Shown piece by piece: positions 21,540 through 33,900 of a stretch of DNA of 64,000 nt; position 1 is the stretch's first letter; each line of letters begins with the position of its first letter. Origin of the DNA: Cornus controversa (lineage: Eukaryota; Streptophyta; Magnoliopsida; Cornales; Cornaceae); the NCBI GenBank assembly GCA_026545225.1, contig CM048845.1:18011001-18075000 (forward strand), given 5' to 3'. The notes under the pieces are model-generated. The model was not told where the DNA came from, did no database searches, and was given only the letters and a program-made list of their open reading frames with translations. Position numbers and translations under genes: made by a program.

Positions 21540-21935
21540 GGAAAAGATCCCCCAGCTATTTAAATGGGTTGTATGGGCCTACCAAGCATGAACAGGCTGA
21601 ACCCAAGAAAAGATTAAGCCCAAGTTCAGAAAATAAGCCCCAAGGAATAGTTTAAAAGGAAAAAAAATGGGTCAAACCTCCCTTTTGAAGGTAAAAATGG
21701 CCCAATTTAGACATCAGTCCAAGTTCTATTAGAAATTCATATAGTTGAGAGAAAAGAAAGCTGTAAATAAAGAAATTTGAGTCCTAAAAGGATTCAAATT
21801 TTAACTTGTATAAATAGAAGAAAATATAAATGAAAAAAGGATCCTTTTTCTCTAAAAAAAAATATATTGTATTCTTGAATTTTTGGGCGTGTGCAATAGA
21901 TTAATTAGTTAAAAATTAGTCAAGCAATTTCTTGT
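21540..21935 (+). repeat. Probable 3' LTR region of the Tat element
   Basis: Placed by context, between the antisense ORF promoter side and the start of copia homology at about 21945. It contains a TATA-like TTGTATAAATAGAAG (21806-21820) and an A/T-rich end zone. Exact termini are not visible because no partner LTR was found. Confidence 0.3.
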
Positions 21936-21944
21936 ACTAACAGC

Positions 21945-22645
21945 TACTGATGACTACTACCTTACTCAAGTAAAGTACTGTTTCAATCTTCTTTCCAAAG
22001 CTGGCATCACAGACAACAAGATTGTCGATACTCCACTTGAGCCTAATGTGAGACTCACTCCACATGATGGTGAACTTCTTCGTGATGGTACTCTATATCG
22101 TTATTTGGTATATCTTACTGTCACTCATCCATATATGTCTCATGTTGTTCATATCGTCTATCAATTCATACCTTTGCCAAGATTAGTTCATTTTGCTGTT
22201 ATTCTTCATATCTTCTGCTATGTCAAGGGTACTGTATTTCGTGGACTCTTTTTCTCTCATCAGTCTTTATTGTTGATTCGTGCTTATTCTGATGCAAATT
22301 GGGCTGGAGACCCAATAGATCACTGTTCCACTAGATTCTATTTCTGAGCTTTTATGGTTACAATGGCTTCTTTAGGATATAGGAGTTTCTTCATCCATTG
22401 CTACCGTCATCTATTGTGATAGTGAGAGTGCTATTCAGATTGCACATAATGATGTTTTTTATGAGCGGACCAAACACATTGAGATAAATTGTCATTTTTT
22501 TCGTCATTATCTACTTTGGAATATCTTGCAGTTACGGTCAGTTAATTCATATGATCAGATAGATATCTTCACCAAATCTCTTCCACCTGGGCACTTTCGA
22601 GAGCTTGTATCTAAACTCGAGATGGCATTGTATAACCCACCTTGA
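21945..22645 (+). pseudogene. Ty1/copia RT end and RNase H fragment
   Basis: Starts in the RT C-terminus (CFNLLSKAGITDNKIVDTPL) and runs through YLVYLTVTHPYMSHVVHIV to the RNase H opening AYSDANWAGDPIDHCSTRFYF, ending at a stop at 22345-22347. About 70 residues of RNase H are deleted there, including the TEAEY catalytic region. The rest resumes in another frame as IYCDSESAIQIAHNDVFYE and closes with DIFTKSLPPGHFRELVSKL and a stop at 22642-22644. The end is followed by the copia polypurine tract TTGAGTTTGAGGGGG. A 5'-truncated, internally deleted copy. Confidence 0.9.
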
Positions 22646-22658
22646 GTTTGAGGGGGTG

Positions 22659-22795
22659 TTAGAATATATTAGTATATATTTTATATTGTATTTTTTCTAT
22701 ATTAAACTAGGATTTCTATTATTGGGGGCTTACTAGATAACTTGCTCCCACTCAGTTATCCCTTTTTCCTTCTCCTATATATATATATACACACA
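22659..22795 (+). repeat. Start of a copia 3' LTR
   Basis: Begins TGTTAGAATATATTAG directly after the polypurine tract. It carries a TCTCCTATATATATATAT TATA-like zone about 105 bases in, then loses recognisable structure near an AC run at 22789. The right end is undefined. Confidence 0.55.
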
Positions 22796-22979
22796 GCAAG
22801 GCTCTCATGCGGTCCTAAATAGCAGACGCATGAAAGGTCCTAGTAACACTTAAAAGCCACATCACGTGCATGGTGCCATTCAAATAAAAAAAGTGTATAA
22901 GTGGGGACCACTCTTTTAAATAACATCCACAATGACTACACTCTTACAATACACTCTTTTCACAATATGCTTTTTCACA

Positions 22980-23860
22980 ATACACTTTTCTTTTTCTCAA
23001 AAAAAGTGGCGATCCTCTCTCAGACTCTCTCTACCCTCTTTCAATCAGAAGTCTCCAACACCACCATATTAGGCCCATTTTTTGCACTATCCAGGTGACT
23101 CTCTCTTTCTCTCTTCTTTCAACACTTTGAAACTAAATCATGTCAATCTTATTTCTATTTCTACTTTATTTAGTGTTTTTTTTCTTTAAATTCAAATCTG
23201 TAAAATTTATTTTTGCTCTCTTAATTTTTTCCTTTGAATCAATGTGTATAAATAATAACTTAAAATTTTTACCAGGTCACTCTCTCTCTCTCTCTTTAAA
23301 TCATGTCAATCTTATTTCTATTTCTACTTTATTTAGTGTTTTTTTTTCTTTAAATCCAAATCTATGAAATTTATTTTTGCTCTCTTAATTTTTTCCTTTG
23401 AATCAGTGTGTATAAATACACTTTTCTTCTTCTCAACAAAAGTGGTGATCCTCTCTCAGACTCTCTCTACCCTCTCTCAATCGAAAGTCTTCAACACCAC
23501 CATATTAGGCCCCTATTTTGCTCTATCCAGGTGACTCTCTTTCTCTCTTCTTTCAACACTTTGAAACTAAATCATGTCAATCTTATTCTATTTCTACTTT
23601 ATTTAGTGTTTTGTTTTTTGCTTTAAATCCAAATCTATGAAATTTATTTTTGCTCTCTTAATTTTTTCCTTTGAATCAATGTGTATAAATAACAAGTTAA
23701 AATTTTTACTAGGTCACTCTCTCTCTTTCTCTCTTTAAATCATGTCAATCTTATTTCTATTTCTACTTTATTTGGTGTTTTTTTTTTGCTTTAAATCCAA
23801 ATCTAAGAAATTTATTTTTGCTCTCTTAATTTTTTCCATTGAATCAGTTTGTATAAATAA
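22980..23860 (+). repeat. Nested tandem duplication, about 435-base unit
   Basis: Order P-Q-Q-P-Q-Q. P starts TACACTTTTCTT and contains GATCCTCTCTCAGACTCTC and CACCACCATATTAGGCC. Q is a roughly 115-base unit with TCAATCTTATTTCTATTTC ... TTTTTCCTTTGAATCA. The four Q copies start near 23143, 23306, 23578 and 23745. The two P copies start near 22981 and 23418. Pyrimidine-rich throughout, with several CTCTCT tracts and no coding sense. Confidence 0.85.
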
Positions 23861-24061
23861 CAAGTTAAAATTTAAAAATCTTAAATAAATGACAATATAT
23901 TTTATAAATGACAATATTGGCACTTACTATGTGAAATATTAAATTAAATTAACATAAATATTTCTCTTATTTTGTGTAAATAGGTTATTTGATTATAAGA
24001 CCATTATAGGTGGAATCGAATCATCGGATGGGTGATAATTTATAGGGGGGAGTAGGAGAAT

Positions 24062-25860
24062 ATGAACTTTGAATTAGAGAACATACTAAATATGGATAAC
24101 ATGCTGAGTGAAAGGGAGGAACAATATGTGGCGTCGGATGACAATTGTTCAGATATGGTGTACAATCCTCAAGTAGCACCTGAGCTTAAGCCTAAAATAG
24201 GTCAAGAATTTCAAACAATTGATGATGTCAAACAATTTTACAATACATATGCAAAAGCCTCTGGCTTTAGTGTTCGAAATTATTCTGTAAAAAAGAGGCG
24301 TGAAAGTGGTGAGATCATAAGGAAAGAGTTTATTTGTTGGAAACAAGGGAAAGGTAAAATAGTAGCGAATATTGAGGCAAAAAGGCGTCGGGGATCAATT
24401 AAATAGAATTGTAATGCAAAACTTGTTGTTGTGTTATCAACTAATGGCTTATATGAAGTTAGTATATTTGATGAGGGCCATAGTCACCCATTAGCAACTC
24501 CACGAAGAACACATTTTTTACCATCTCACCGCAATGTTTTGATTGCCCAAAGGGCCTTGACTCAATAGCTTAGCATGGTAAATATACCACCACATCAACA
24601 ATTCAATTTTCTTGGAGTACAGGCAGGGGGGTTTGAGAATATTGGTTGTACACAAAAAGATTTATATAACCATGAAAGGGATAAACGCAATGAGATGAAG
24701 GGGCATGATGTAGATATGTTGCATGAGTATTTAAGATTTGAACAAGGAAATAATCCGTCATTTTATTTTAAAATTGAGGCAAATGATGAAAATAGAATTA
24801 CTCATTGTTTTTGGGCTGATGTAACCTCAAGACATGCTTACAAGTTTTATAGTGATGTGGTAATATTTGATACTACTTACAATACCAATCGGCATGGATT
24901 GATCTTCGCGCCACTAATGGGGGTCAATAATCATGGTCAGACAATAATATTTGCTTGTGCATTCTTGAGTGATGAGACCATAGATTCTTTCGTTTGGCTC
25001 TTCAACCAAATTTTGGAAGGTATGCCAGGTGATTCCCCTAAGATGATTATTATTAATCAAGATCCATCTATGACAAATGCAATTTCACAAACTCTACCAA
25101 AGACATTTCACAGATATTGTAGTTGGCACATTTTAACAAAATTTTCTGAGAAGCTAGATTCAGTTAAATATAGTGCTTACTATAAGGAGTTTTCGAATTG
25201 CATTTGGAAATTGGAGACTAAGGAAGAGTTTGACTTGAAGTGGGGTTAAATGACAACAAATGGCTACAATCAATGTATCAAATTCGTTCAAAATGGGTGC
25301 CGGCCTATGTAAATCATGTTTTTTGAGCTGATATGTCAAGTAGCCAACGAGTAGAAAGCTCCCACTCATTTTTCAAAAAATATGTTTCAAAAAATAATTC
25401 ATTGGTGGATTTTATGATTCAATTTGGTAGGGGAATTATGCGTCAACGTCATGAAGAATTAATGGCGGATCACAAAGATATGGTTGAGAAGCCTAAAGTG
25501 AAAATGACCCATGAGTTTTTGTTGCATGTGGTTGATATCTATATGCACGAAATGTTTTATAAATTTAATGACGAGATGTCGGAGAGCTTGCCGTATAGGT
25601 TTGAACTTCTAAAATAGGATGAATATCACAATATGTACAAGATTCAAAGAAAAATGTCAAAAATTATCTATTGCTAGAAATTCATTATGACAAGGTGTTG
25701 GATTTTGCTTCATGTTTCTTGCAAAAAATTTGAGAGTTCGGGAATTCCTTGTAAACATGTGTTAGGATAGTTGCACAAAAAACAGGATTATGAAAAATTG
25801 CCAAGTCAATACATTTTGAGTAAATGGACAAAAATAGCAAAATTACAAACCTTTGGACTC
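24062..25860 (+). pseudogene. FAR1/FRS-like MULE transposase pseudogene
   Basis: Encodes most of a FAR1-related protein, a family derived from Mutator-like transposases. ATG 24062 begins an acidic leader, then the FAR1 zinc-finger region (KIGQEFQTIDDVKQFYNTYA, GFSVRNYSVKKRR, EFICWKQGK). A TAG at 24404-24406 interrupts before RNCNAKLVVV-like text and the GHSHPLATP phrase. From 24575 the MULE domain is open to 25249 with DVVIFDTTYNTNRHG (first Asp), GHSHP-linked text, IIINQDPSMTNAI (second Asp) and RYCSWHILTKF. After stops, SSSQRVESSHSFFKKY and the SWIM finger (SCKKFESSGIPCKHVLG) appear, then LSKWTKIAK. Intronless, with at least five in-frame stops and few frameshifts. Terminal inverted repeats were not identified, so host-gene versus transposon origin is open. 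Confidence 0.9.
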
Positions 25861-26555
25861 TAATGTATTTCCACACTATTCTAATTTTATTGTTAAAGTT
25901 TTTTTCTAAAATATCTAATAACAATATTATGTCATCGGAAAACAACATATACCATTGAATTTCTTCTTGCAAATCTTTTGTTATTTTAATTAAATTATTT
26001 GATATGCTAGCAATCATATTTCCCTTGTACTAAATGATGGAAGACAATGAACTAAAATTTTTATGATATATTTTTGGTTATGCATGGTTTTATTTATTTT
26101 TTCACAGAGTAACAAGGAAAGAAACTAGGAGCCAATAGGACGCTCTCCCCATATGACATCAACTAACACACAAGGCAAAAATGCCAATCTTAGACTTAGC
26201 CAACTGACCAACAAAAGTGGGCAACAAACATTGTCTGCACGAGGGACCCAATTCAGGCAGACCAACTGTTAGACGGGTTTGCTTCGACCTGTCATGACAA
26301 CGCAGTCTATGCGCATGTTCGCTGTCAAGGGTACTAAGAGGGCTAATAGTGGTTTTGGAGAAAGAGCGTGCAGGGGCATATGAGGGCATATAGGGGTGTC
26401 ACTTTAGAGTTAGGCAAGGTGTCCCAAGTCTGTAGCATGGGGGGCTTGTCACCAAGACTAACTATGAAGGGAGTTGGTCATCCCTGCATAAATTGGTCAG
26501 GAACTGGAGCTGTTCTCCTGAAGAGGCCAAAGCAGGCCAAAACCAGTCATCATGT
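25861..26555. other. Gene-free sequence after the FAR1 relic
   Basis: No coding region recognised. It grades into the repeat described at 26559-27072. Confidence 0.45.
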
Positions 26556-26558
26556 GAT

Positions 26559-27072
26559 CTATGACAAGGTAGGACGTGTAAGGCTGAGCCCTAGCGTAGA
26601 TGTCTATGTGCCCAGGGCTGCAGCACAGGTAAGGCTGAGGGCAAAAATCTAGGCCCATGACAAGTGATATCAAAGCACAGATTTTAGACAAATGCATAAT
26701 AAGATTGTTACGCAAAAGCATAGGGGTGCGCCTATCGTCGATCCGAGAGGTATAAAGATTTTAAAGCACAAGGGTGTTATTCTCAAAAAGCACAATGCAT
26801 TCCACAAAACAGCAAGTTACGGTGACGCCAAACCATTTCTATTGGGCGAGTGCATAAAATAAGTTGCACAAGATGGAGGCGTGCACCAGAGTTCAAACTC
26901 AAAAAGAGGGTTTTTCAAGCCAATTGTGAGGGATGGGAATGAAGACAATCAACATATATATGATCTATGACAAGGCAAGACGTATAAGGATGAGCTCTAG
27001 CATAGATGCATATGCGCCCAGGGCTGCCGTATGGGCAGGGCTACCATGCGAGCAAAAATCTAGGCCCATGAC
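26559..27072. repeat. Two copies of a 105-115-base repeat
   Basis: Copy 1 (26559-26661) and copy 2 (26960-27072) both run from TGATCTATGACAAGG to AAAAATCTAGGCCCATGACA. After copy 1 comes GTGATATCAAAGCACAG, which resembles a degenerate TGGTATCAGAGCA primer site. The repeat may therefore be the end of an old LTR with part of a second one 400 bases on. The LTR reading is tentative. Confidence 0.5.
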
Positions 27073-27570
27073 ACCAGCAATGGTCCAATTTCTGAATTTC
27101 CAAGAACTTGTGGTAATCTTGAGAGGCATTTTCCAAGAACTTGTCAAGCTAGGATCATTGGACTTGGAAGTAAAGACCCAATTATTTCTATTTTTTTGAG
27201 AAATCGTTAGGTTTGGAATTTCCCTTTGATGCAGATTGAAAGAGAGGTTCGAAAGAAGTCATGTAACCAAATATGTCAGCTTTATTCAGCTTTTCAGTTA
27301 CATGGTTTCTCCTGACTGAAATTCACCAGCAACTTTCTCATAAAACCTCTGCCACATAACAAACTCAACCTTTCTTTCTAGGAACTTTTATTTTCCAAGT
27401 ATCTTTCCACCCTTTGAACGAGGTTTGTGAAACATGAAGAGATAGAGATAATAAGCACTCTTCACTGTCACCCCTTATTAGTAAGGCCCCAAATCTTGAC
27501 ATCTCAACTATATAATGCATTCAAAGATGATCACAACATTTCTTATTAGAAATAAAGGTCTAGGAATTGG
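27073..27570. other. No feature recognised
   Basis: No reading frame, repeat or terminal structure could be supported here. Confidence 0.4.
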
Positions 27571-27574
27571 TATC

Positions 27575-27765
27575 TACTAGAGTGGAAAAATGGGTGCTGA
27601 TCCTCCAACCCGCCCAAATCCGCCCACTAATAAATGGATTTGGGTGACCTGTTTATCTTTACGGATCATAAACAGGTTGGTTAATAATTCTCCTATTAAT
27701 TCAAGGATTATGTGAGTTGAATATGGGTACCCAAATTCAACCCATATTTCACCCATTATTATATA
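27575..27765. repeat. Fragment of a CCCATATTCAACCCG-type repeat
   Basis: Contains AACCCGCCCAAATCCGCCCA, a hydrophobic-free GGGT/ACCC alternation and AATATGGGTACCCAAATTCAACCCATATT. It belongs to the same family as the cluster at 28895-29690. Confidence 0.5.
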
Positions 27766-28244
27766 AAAGACTCAAATGTATAAATGTTGTCTCATTTCAT
27801 ACAATCTCATACTGTCTCACCATTTCTCTCTCTAAATTATCTCTCTCTTCTCTATGCGTACCGCCACACCTTTTCTCTTTCTAAATTATCTCTCTCTCTT
27901 CTCTATGCGTACCGCCCCACCTTTCCTCTCTCTACAATTTCTCTCTCTAAATTATCACTCTCTCTCTCTAAATTAATTAATATGACTGGTAATAAATTCT
28001 CATTAGTATAATATCAAATTAATTATAAGACATTTAAAAATTGAAACAAATATAATATTTGCACTGATCTAACGTGACTTTGTTTACAATAATTGTTATA
28101 TTTTAGTATTATTTATCATTAAATTATATTGATTAAATTTGTGAATAGTTGATTTAATTCAAGATTATATGCATGTGAAGTATGGGTTGTACATATGTGA
28201 CTGGATAGAAGGAAGGATTTTTGCTGCATGTACTGGTTGAGTGT

Positions 28245-28247
28245 TGT

Positions 28248-28301
<54 letters not shown>
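28245..28301. repeat. (AT)n-(AG)n compound microsatellite
   Basis: About ten AT units switch directly to about seventeen AG units. A (TG)n tract follows at 28879-28904. Confidence 0.9.
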
Positions 28302-28302
<1 letters not shown>

Positions 28303-28894
28303 CAATGAAAAGAACTAATCAAGAGTGAGAACTTAGTACAATTGAAATAAAAAGAGAAAAAGAACTAGATGTGGGTTGGTTACATTCCACATTCTGCTGG
28401 AAATTATATTCACACGAGGTTTTTTTAAATGAAACATGATTTAATCACAGACAACTAGGGAACTTTTATGGAAGATATTTAAGATCTGATCAATGATTAG
28501 TTTTTGTTTATATTGTGCCATGGCCCATGGGCAGCTCATTGGGCCCATTTGTTAGCTGGGTTACTGTTACTCCATTCTGGCCAATGACCTAAATCCTATC
28601 CGCACAAGGGTACCTCACAGCGCAAATTCAAGGTGCAAAAAGTGCTATATATATAATATTTGCGCTGATCTAAATCATGAAAAACCAGTACATGCAGCAA
28701 GATGTGTATATATATATATAATCTAGGTGACACTTGGGAAATCCCTGTTTGGTTTTGTGCATAGGGGAACTAATTGTTTAGTTTGGTTGTTTTAATGGGT
28801 TTTGTAATTGTTACTGCTTAGTAAAAGGGAAAAAAAATTGGACGAAAGTCGTAAAAGAAAACTGTTTGTTCTTATTTATGTGCGTGTGTGTGTG

Positions 28895-29690
28895 TGTGTG
28901 TGTGAAAATGGGTATGGGTCAGGTCTTATAAATGGGTCGTACCCATATTCGGGTCCGGATAATTTTTGATATCTTAAAGTCTGCACAAAAATAAAAATAA
29001 AAAAGTCGTCTTTAAAAGAGCAAACAAAAATTTATTGACCCGATTATTTATGAAAATGTGTCGGGCTCTGTAAACAGGTCGTATTATAAACGGGTCGAAT
29101 TTGACGGGTCTTTTATACGGGTCGGATTTCACCCAATTTAACTAATTTGTGTCACAAGTTTATTTATTAAATTTTTTAACGCATAATTAATGAATGTCAA
29201 AAGAGCAGGGGTGTCCAAGTTTAACAAAGTCGGTCACAAATTTTTAATTGGGTCGGGTTTGACCCATTTTGTTCCAATCGGGTCGACCCATTTGTTTGGA
29301 TCAGATCGACCCGATTGACTAATCTGGGTCAAGTTAGCCCATTTATTTGGGTTGGCCAACCAATTCAAGTTGGGTTAGATCAAATATGAGTTGGCAGGTT
29401 AAGCCAACCCGTATTTGAACCACCCATATTCAACCCGTTATAAACGGATTAAATATGCATCACAACCCATATTTGATCCGCCTATATTCAACCCGGTCCA
29501 AACCCGCCCATTTTGCCACGCCTAGCTACTGTCATGTTTAAGCGGGTCAAATACGAATTGACCCAACCCATATTCAACCCGTTCATATTTGACCCGCCAC
29601 AAACGAGTTAAATATGGGTCACAACCCATATTCAACCGCCCATATTCGACTCGATCCAAATCTGCCTAGTTTGTCACCCTTATCTACCTA
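28895..29690. mobile_element. Cluster of hAT-like non-autonomous repeats
   Basis: Rich in alternating GGGTC and ATATTCAACCCG phrases that fold back on one another. One copy seems to run from CAGGGGTGTCCAA (29206) to TTTTGCCACGCCTAG (29511-29525). Its ends resemble the CAGGGGTGGCAAA end of a widespread plant hAT-derived family. A second degenerate copy ends in TTTGTCACCCTTA near 29683. I could not find a clean 8-base duplication, so boundaries are approximate. Confidence 0.5.
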
Positions 29691-30340
29691 TGCATGATAT
29701 AGTTATAAATATTATGATTGAAATTTTCCATTTCAATGACGGCATATATTTGAAAATATGCATTAAAGAAAGAACATTTTTCTGGGGCATTGCACTTGAT
29801 ATATATATTATTAAACTTTTCCTTTCACGTCAGTTATAACTAATCAAGCAAAGTACAACTAAGTCTCCTAATGATACATCTCTTTTATCTTAAATCTCAT
29901 TAGAGACAATTGAGTGTTTGAGTAACTTGTCAAGGTAAAAAATAAAAAGCAAAACAAAATAAAATAAAGCAAAGCACAAGAGCCAAAAAAAAAAAGGATT
30001 TTTTGGCAAGGAGAGTCAAATAGTGGATGTGGACAAAGTATTATAGTAAATGAGTCAAGTTCCGGAGTAATGAGTAAAGCAAACTCTGCTGCTATAAAAG
30101 TGAATTTTATGATCCCCTGGCAATTTGTTTTTCACTTTTGATCTTCAACACACCAATGTTCTACAATAATGCAATATGGCTTCTATGGGCAATTCTCTCC
30201 TCTATGTTCTATCTGTCACAGAACTAAAAAACATTGGTGGATTTTGGGTTGTTGGTAATGCTAAAACCTGAACTATAATAACCTAGCTGCTAGCCGAAGA
30301 AAGAAAAGAAAGCTGAACAACCATGCAAACGGTGTCGAAT
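29691..30340. other. Downstream flank of the DCD gene
   Basis: AT-rich, no coding signal. The 3' end of the DCD transcript should fall between here and the stop codon at 30657, but no single poly(A) signal stands out. Confidence 0.45.
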
Positions 30341-30656
30341 TCAACTAGCTCTTATACGGTTAGCCAGCTGCTGATGCTATAAGAAGATTACTCAGGTACC
30401 AAGATGCAGAAGACATCATTCTTGTAAACATTTTCTCATCAACTAGAATCTCAACACCATCTATCGAAGCAGACTTGGAATAGCCAGCCGATAATAATTT
30501 ATGACAAACCTGTAGATTTTCAGTGTTCTTAGTACAAATTACAAGATTTTTTAGCACAACCAAGCATGAGGCTACAAGGATGTTATTTGGCACATCCAGA
30601 AGGCAAAGCAATGGTGGCATTCCATCATGTTCAAGGCTCCAACTCCATTTGGAATG

Positions 30657-30915
30657 TCAACGATATATCTGCGAGGCCCTGGCAAAAGAATAATAGGATG
30701 AGACAGGGAAATTCCCCCCTGACAACCCGGGCCTTCCGGATGCAGGGGCATGTGGTTGCACAGGTGGTCGAGCATAAGGAGTTGCATGCATTGAGGAGTT
30801 GTAGTATCCCCACTGCAGAGGAATTTCTCTCTCCCTCTGCAAGGGTAACCCATGATGCTCACTATCCAAGCCAATGAATTGATCATGAGGAACCATCTGT
30901 TGTACAGGCCTATAT
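30657..30915 (-). CDS. DCD gene exon 4 (last coding exon)
   Basis: The acceptor GTGCCAG at 30916 supplies the base completing the split Arg codon. The frame reads [17 protein letters not shown] to ARASQIYR and TGA at 30657-30659. Tail composition (Pro, Tyr, Gly, Arg) fits the preceding exon. The exact acceptor is chosen by phase and frame, so it is less certain than the others. Confidence 0.72.
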
Positions 30916-33900
30916 CTGGCACGTCAGCAATACAAAAAGACAATGAGGCGTTGGTTTCACAATAGAGAAATAAGAAATGAAAAGCAAGGTGCACCTCATG
31001 GAGGAAATAAATCTGAAAAAAATAGTAACAACTAATTTTTTCCTCACATGCTAGGCTTACTGAACAGTTGGAAAAGACTTCAATTAAAATGAGCTGAGTT
31101 GTGTAATAGCTTAACTAATGCCCATTACTTGATTTAGCATGCCCCTAACATATGATGTATTCCTTCCTTGATGGCATTAGATTCAACCAAAAAAGAAAAA
31201 AGAATGAAAGAAAGAAACCTCAACACCAAATCAGCATATAATACAGTTTCATGGGAGTTCTAGTTTCAGTTGCTCTATAGCTATGGTTTTGGTGAAAGGT
31301 TGATTGCTTGGGTGAAGGAGTGTCTAAAATCAGCATGGCATTCAGTCATGGTCAATGGATCAAAGGTTTTGTCCAATCAGAGAGAGGTTTGAGGCAAGGT
31401 TCTCCATTATCCCGTCTACATTTCGAGTTTCTAGCTGACTTAGTGGAAAAATAGGAGAGAAAAGGCATACCTAAACCATCCCATGCTGCAAAGAAGGCTG
31501 GTTGTAATCTTTGCCATCTTTTTGCAGACGATTTATCTGTTGTCACCCATGATTTATTAAATGAAAGAGCTTGCAAAAGCTGTTGGAAGGAAAAGAACTC
31601 TCTTGAATATTTTGGATTGCAAAGAATGGTCATTACCCATCAATAGGGCTTCTCTCGATTAGTATAGCTTCAAAACGGAGGCTTGCTTACCTCCTATTGA
31701 TATGGTTTCAGCTAAGTTTTCTTCATGGAGTTCCAAGCTGCTCTCTATTGCAGGAAAACTAGAGCTTCTGAGATCAATTATCACTCCTTTGTTACATTTC
31801 TGCCACTCAGTTTTTGCTGCTAGAAACTTTATTTGTGGAAGTATTGAGAGCACTAAGACTTCATTACAAAAAATGGATCAGATCACTCAACCCAAGGCAG
31901 AAGGAGGTTTTGGAGTTAAAAGAATAACTGATATGGAAGCTGATGCTGCTTGTTTTATGGTTTGGGATTTACCTCTAAGGAAAAGATAGGTTGTGGGTAG
32001 CTTGGTTTAAAAACAAGTACTCACCTAACTCTTCCTACTAAAGTTGTATACCTTCAATCTCTCAGACGATTATATGGAAGGAAGCAGATGCTCTCAGTTA
32101 GAGACATTATGTTATCAAAAGATTCATTTCATGTGGGTGACGGAAATATAATTTGTTTATTTGGAGATCCTTGGTGTGGAGGCATGACTTAGGGGCAGAA
32201 TGTTTGGACATAGATCAGTTAGATTGATTCCAGTTGATAAGATTTTTTCTGCTTTGAATCATGAAGACTTGCAGCCTCTGAAGCAATTTTTGCTTGATAT
32301 TCAAATTCATGCAGGTCAAAATGAGATTCTGTGGGATGGTGGTTCTTTTTTCCTTCAAGCAGGCTTGAAATAGTTACAGAATGCAATTTGATCCTGTTCC
32401 TTGGTCTAATGTTTGTTGGAATAAAGGTAGATCTAGAAGTAATGTGACTTATTGCTTGGTAATGCTTGACAAGCTTCCTACCTTTGTGAACTTGCAGAAG
32501 AGGGGATTTCATCTTACTCGCACAAATTGATTCCAGAACCAAGACACTACGTATCATCTTTTCTATCAGCGTGACTTTGCCAAGGGAGTTTGGAACTGGT
32601 TTGGTGCTCTTTCGGGATGGAATATGCCTGCTTTAATAGCTTTGACTGTCTTACAGTTTGGTTTGTGCAGAATTTGAAGTCAAACTCTCTTAAAGCAAAA
32701 ATTGGGAGGATGGTTTTCACAGCTCTCTTATCGGTTATTTGGCAAGAGAGAAATATTACTCCATGAAGGGACTAGAAGACTTCTTGCAGACATTGCTAGA
32801 CCAGTATAGTTTAATGTCTTGATGTAGATAGGATTTCACTTGAAGATGATATTGCTATTTAGGCTTTTTAATGTTCAATGGATTTCTTAAGAGGTACTTG
32901 AAAAGGGTGTTTTCATCATCTTTTGTTCAATGGGTGGTTTCTTAAAAACTGTAACAAGAAGGATAAATTAACTTCATGGCATTTTAAAGTTAATCTTCAT
33001 GCTTTTACTTTGCTCTCGAAACAATTTAAAGAAAAAACGGAGGGGGTAAGCAAATGGTACTTGGTTCTTTTCCACACACAAGTCAAGACCAATATCTACG
33101 TTCAACGGGGACTTTAGCCCTTCACCTCCCCCTTTGGGAGTACAAGGAAATACCAGTCTAACAAAATAGTGGTATAACCTAACTATTCTGTTCCATGATT
33201 ATTGATACTTCAAATACAAATAATAAGGATAACTTAGGCATTTTAAAAAGTAGAGACCAAAACCTCACCCTAGCTTAATATAAAGTAGTACATATGAATT
33301 CCAATGCTTCTTCAGACAGGAAAGAGAAAAAGAATCCGTAATGTGAAGGCACAATTGTAAAATGCGCAATGATGTGCATCTAAACATCACCATAGGGTGT
33401 TAGATCAAAGGTTAACTAAGATGCTTAAAGGTGTCTATGCGACTTGGCAAGAATCATTGACCAATAACATGTCTCGATAATGGGATTCACAATTTCACTT
33501 GCACTCTTTATCCAAATCCTGGGTAGTTTGCAAGTTGCACGATACCAAATCAATATTCTTCACCAAAAATTAAGAGAGAAATTACCTTAAGTATGGGTCA
33601 TGAACAGTCTGAACAGTGTCTGCAACCCAGTATGGCTGTTGAGTTTCTGCAAGATAATATGGGTCACTGGGAGCTGGCAGACGTTGCTGCTCGATAGTTG
33701 GATGGATATGACCAATGGTTGCATTGGTTCGATGCCATTCATGCTGTGAGGTTATAGCACTTTGCTGAACAGGTAAAGGTTCCATTATTGATGGAGCATG
33801 ACCATGTTGCATCCCGGCAAGATATGGATCCTTCAGAGGAGGAAACCTCGCTGAGGGCTGGAACTGATTCTCCAACACTGGAGGTCGCATTGCCTGCGGT

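Larger units (their letters stand above)
13421..21935 (+). mobile_element. Decayed Tat-lineage Ty3/gypsy retrotransposon
   Basis: Gag C-terminus, protease, RT, RNase H and integrase run in order on the plus strand (13421-17325). About 1.5 kb of tandem repeats follows, then a minus-strand antisense ORF (about 19590-21231), then a probable 3' LTR. This arrangement with an antisense ORF between pol and the 3' LTR is known from some Tat-lineage elements. Many stops and frameshifts show it is dead as a protein source. The 5' LTR and N-terminal gag were not found. Confidence 0.85.

Noticed and set aside
26368..26652. 94-residue plus frame in the 26.5-kb repeat
   Set aside because: Lies across a non-coding repeat present twice with different frames; no family resemblance.
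30572..30994. 140-residue minus frame overlapping DCD exon 4
   Set aside because: A different frame across the 30916 splice acceptor. The frame that fits the phase of exon 3 and the Pro/Tyr-rich composition ends at 30657.
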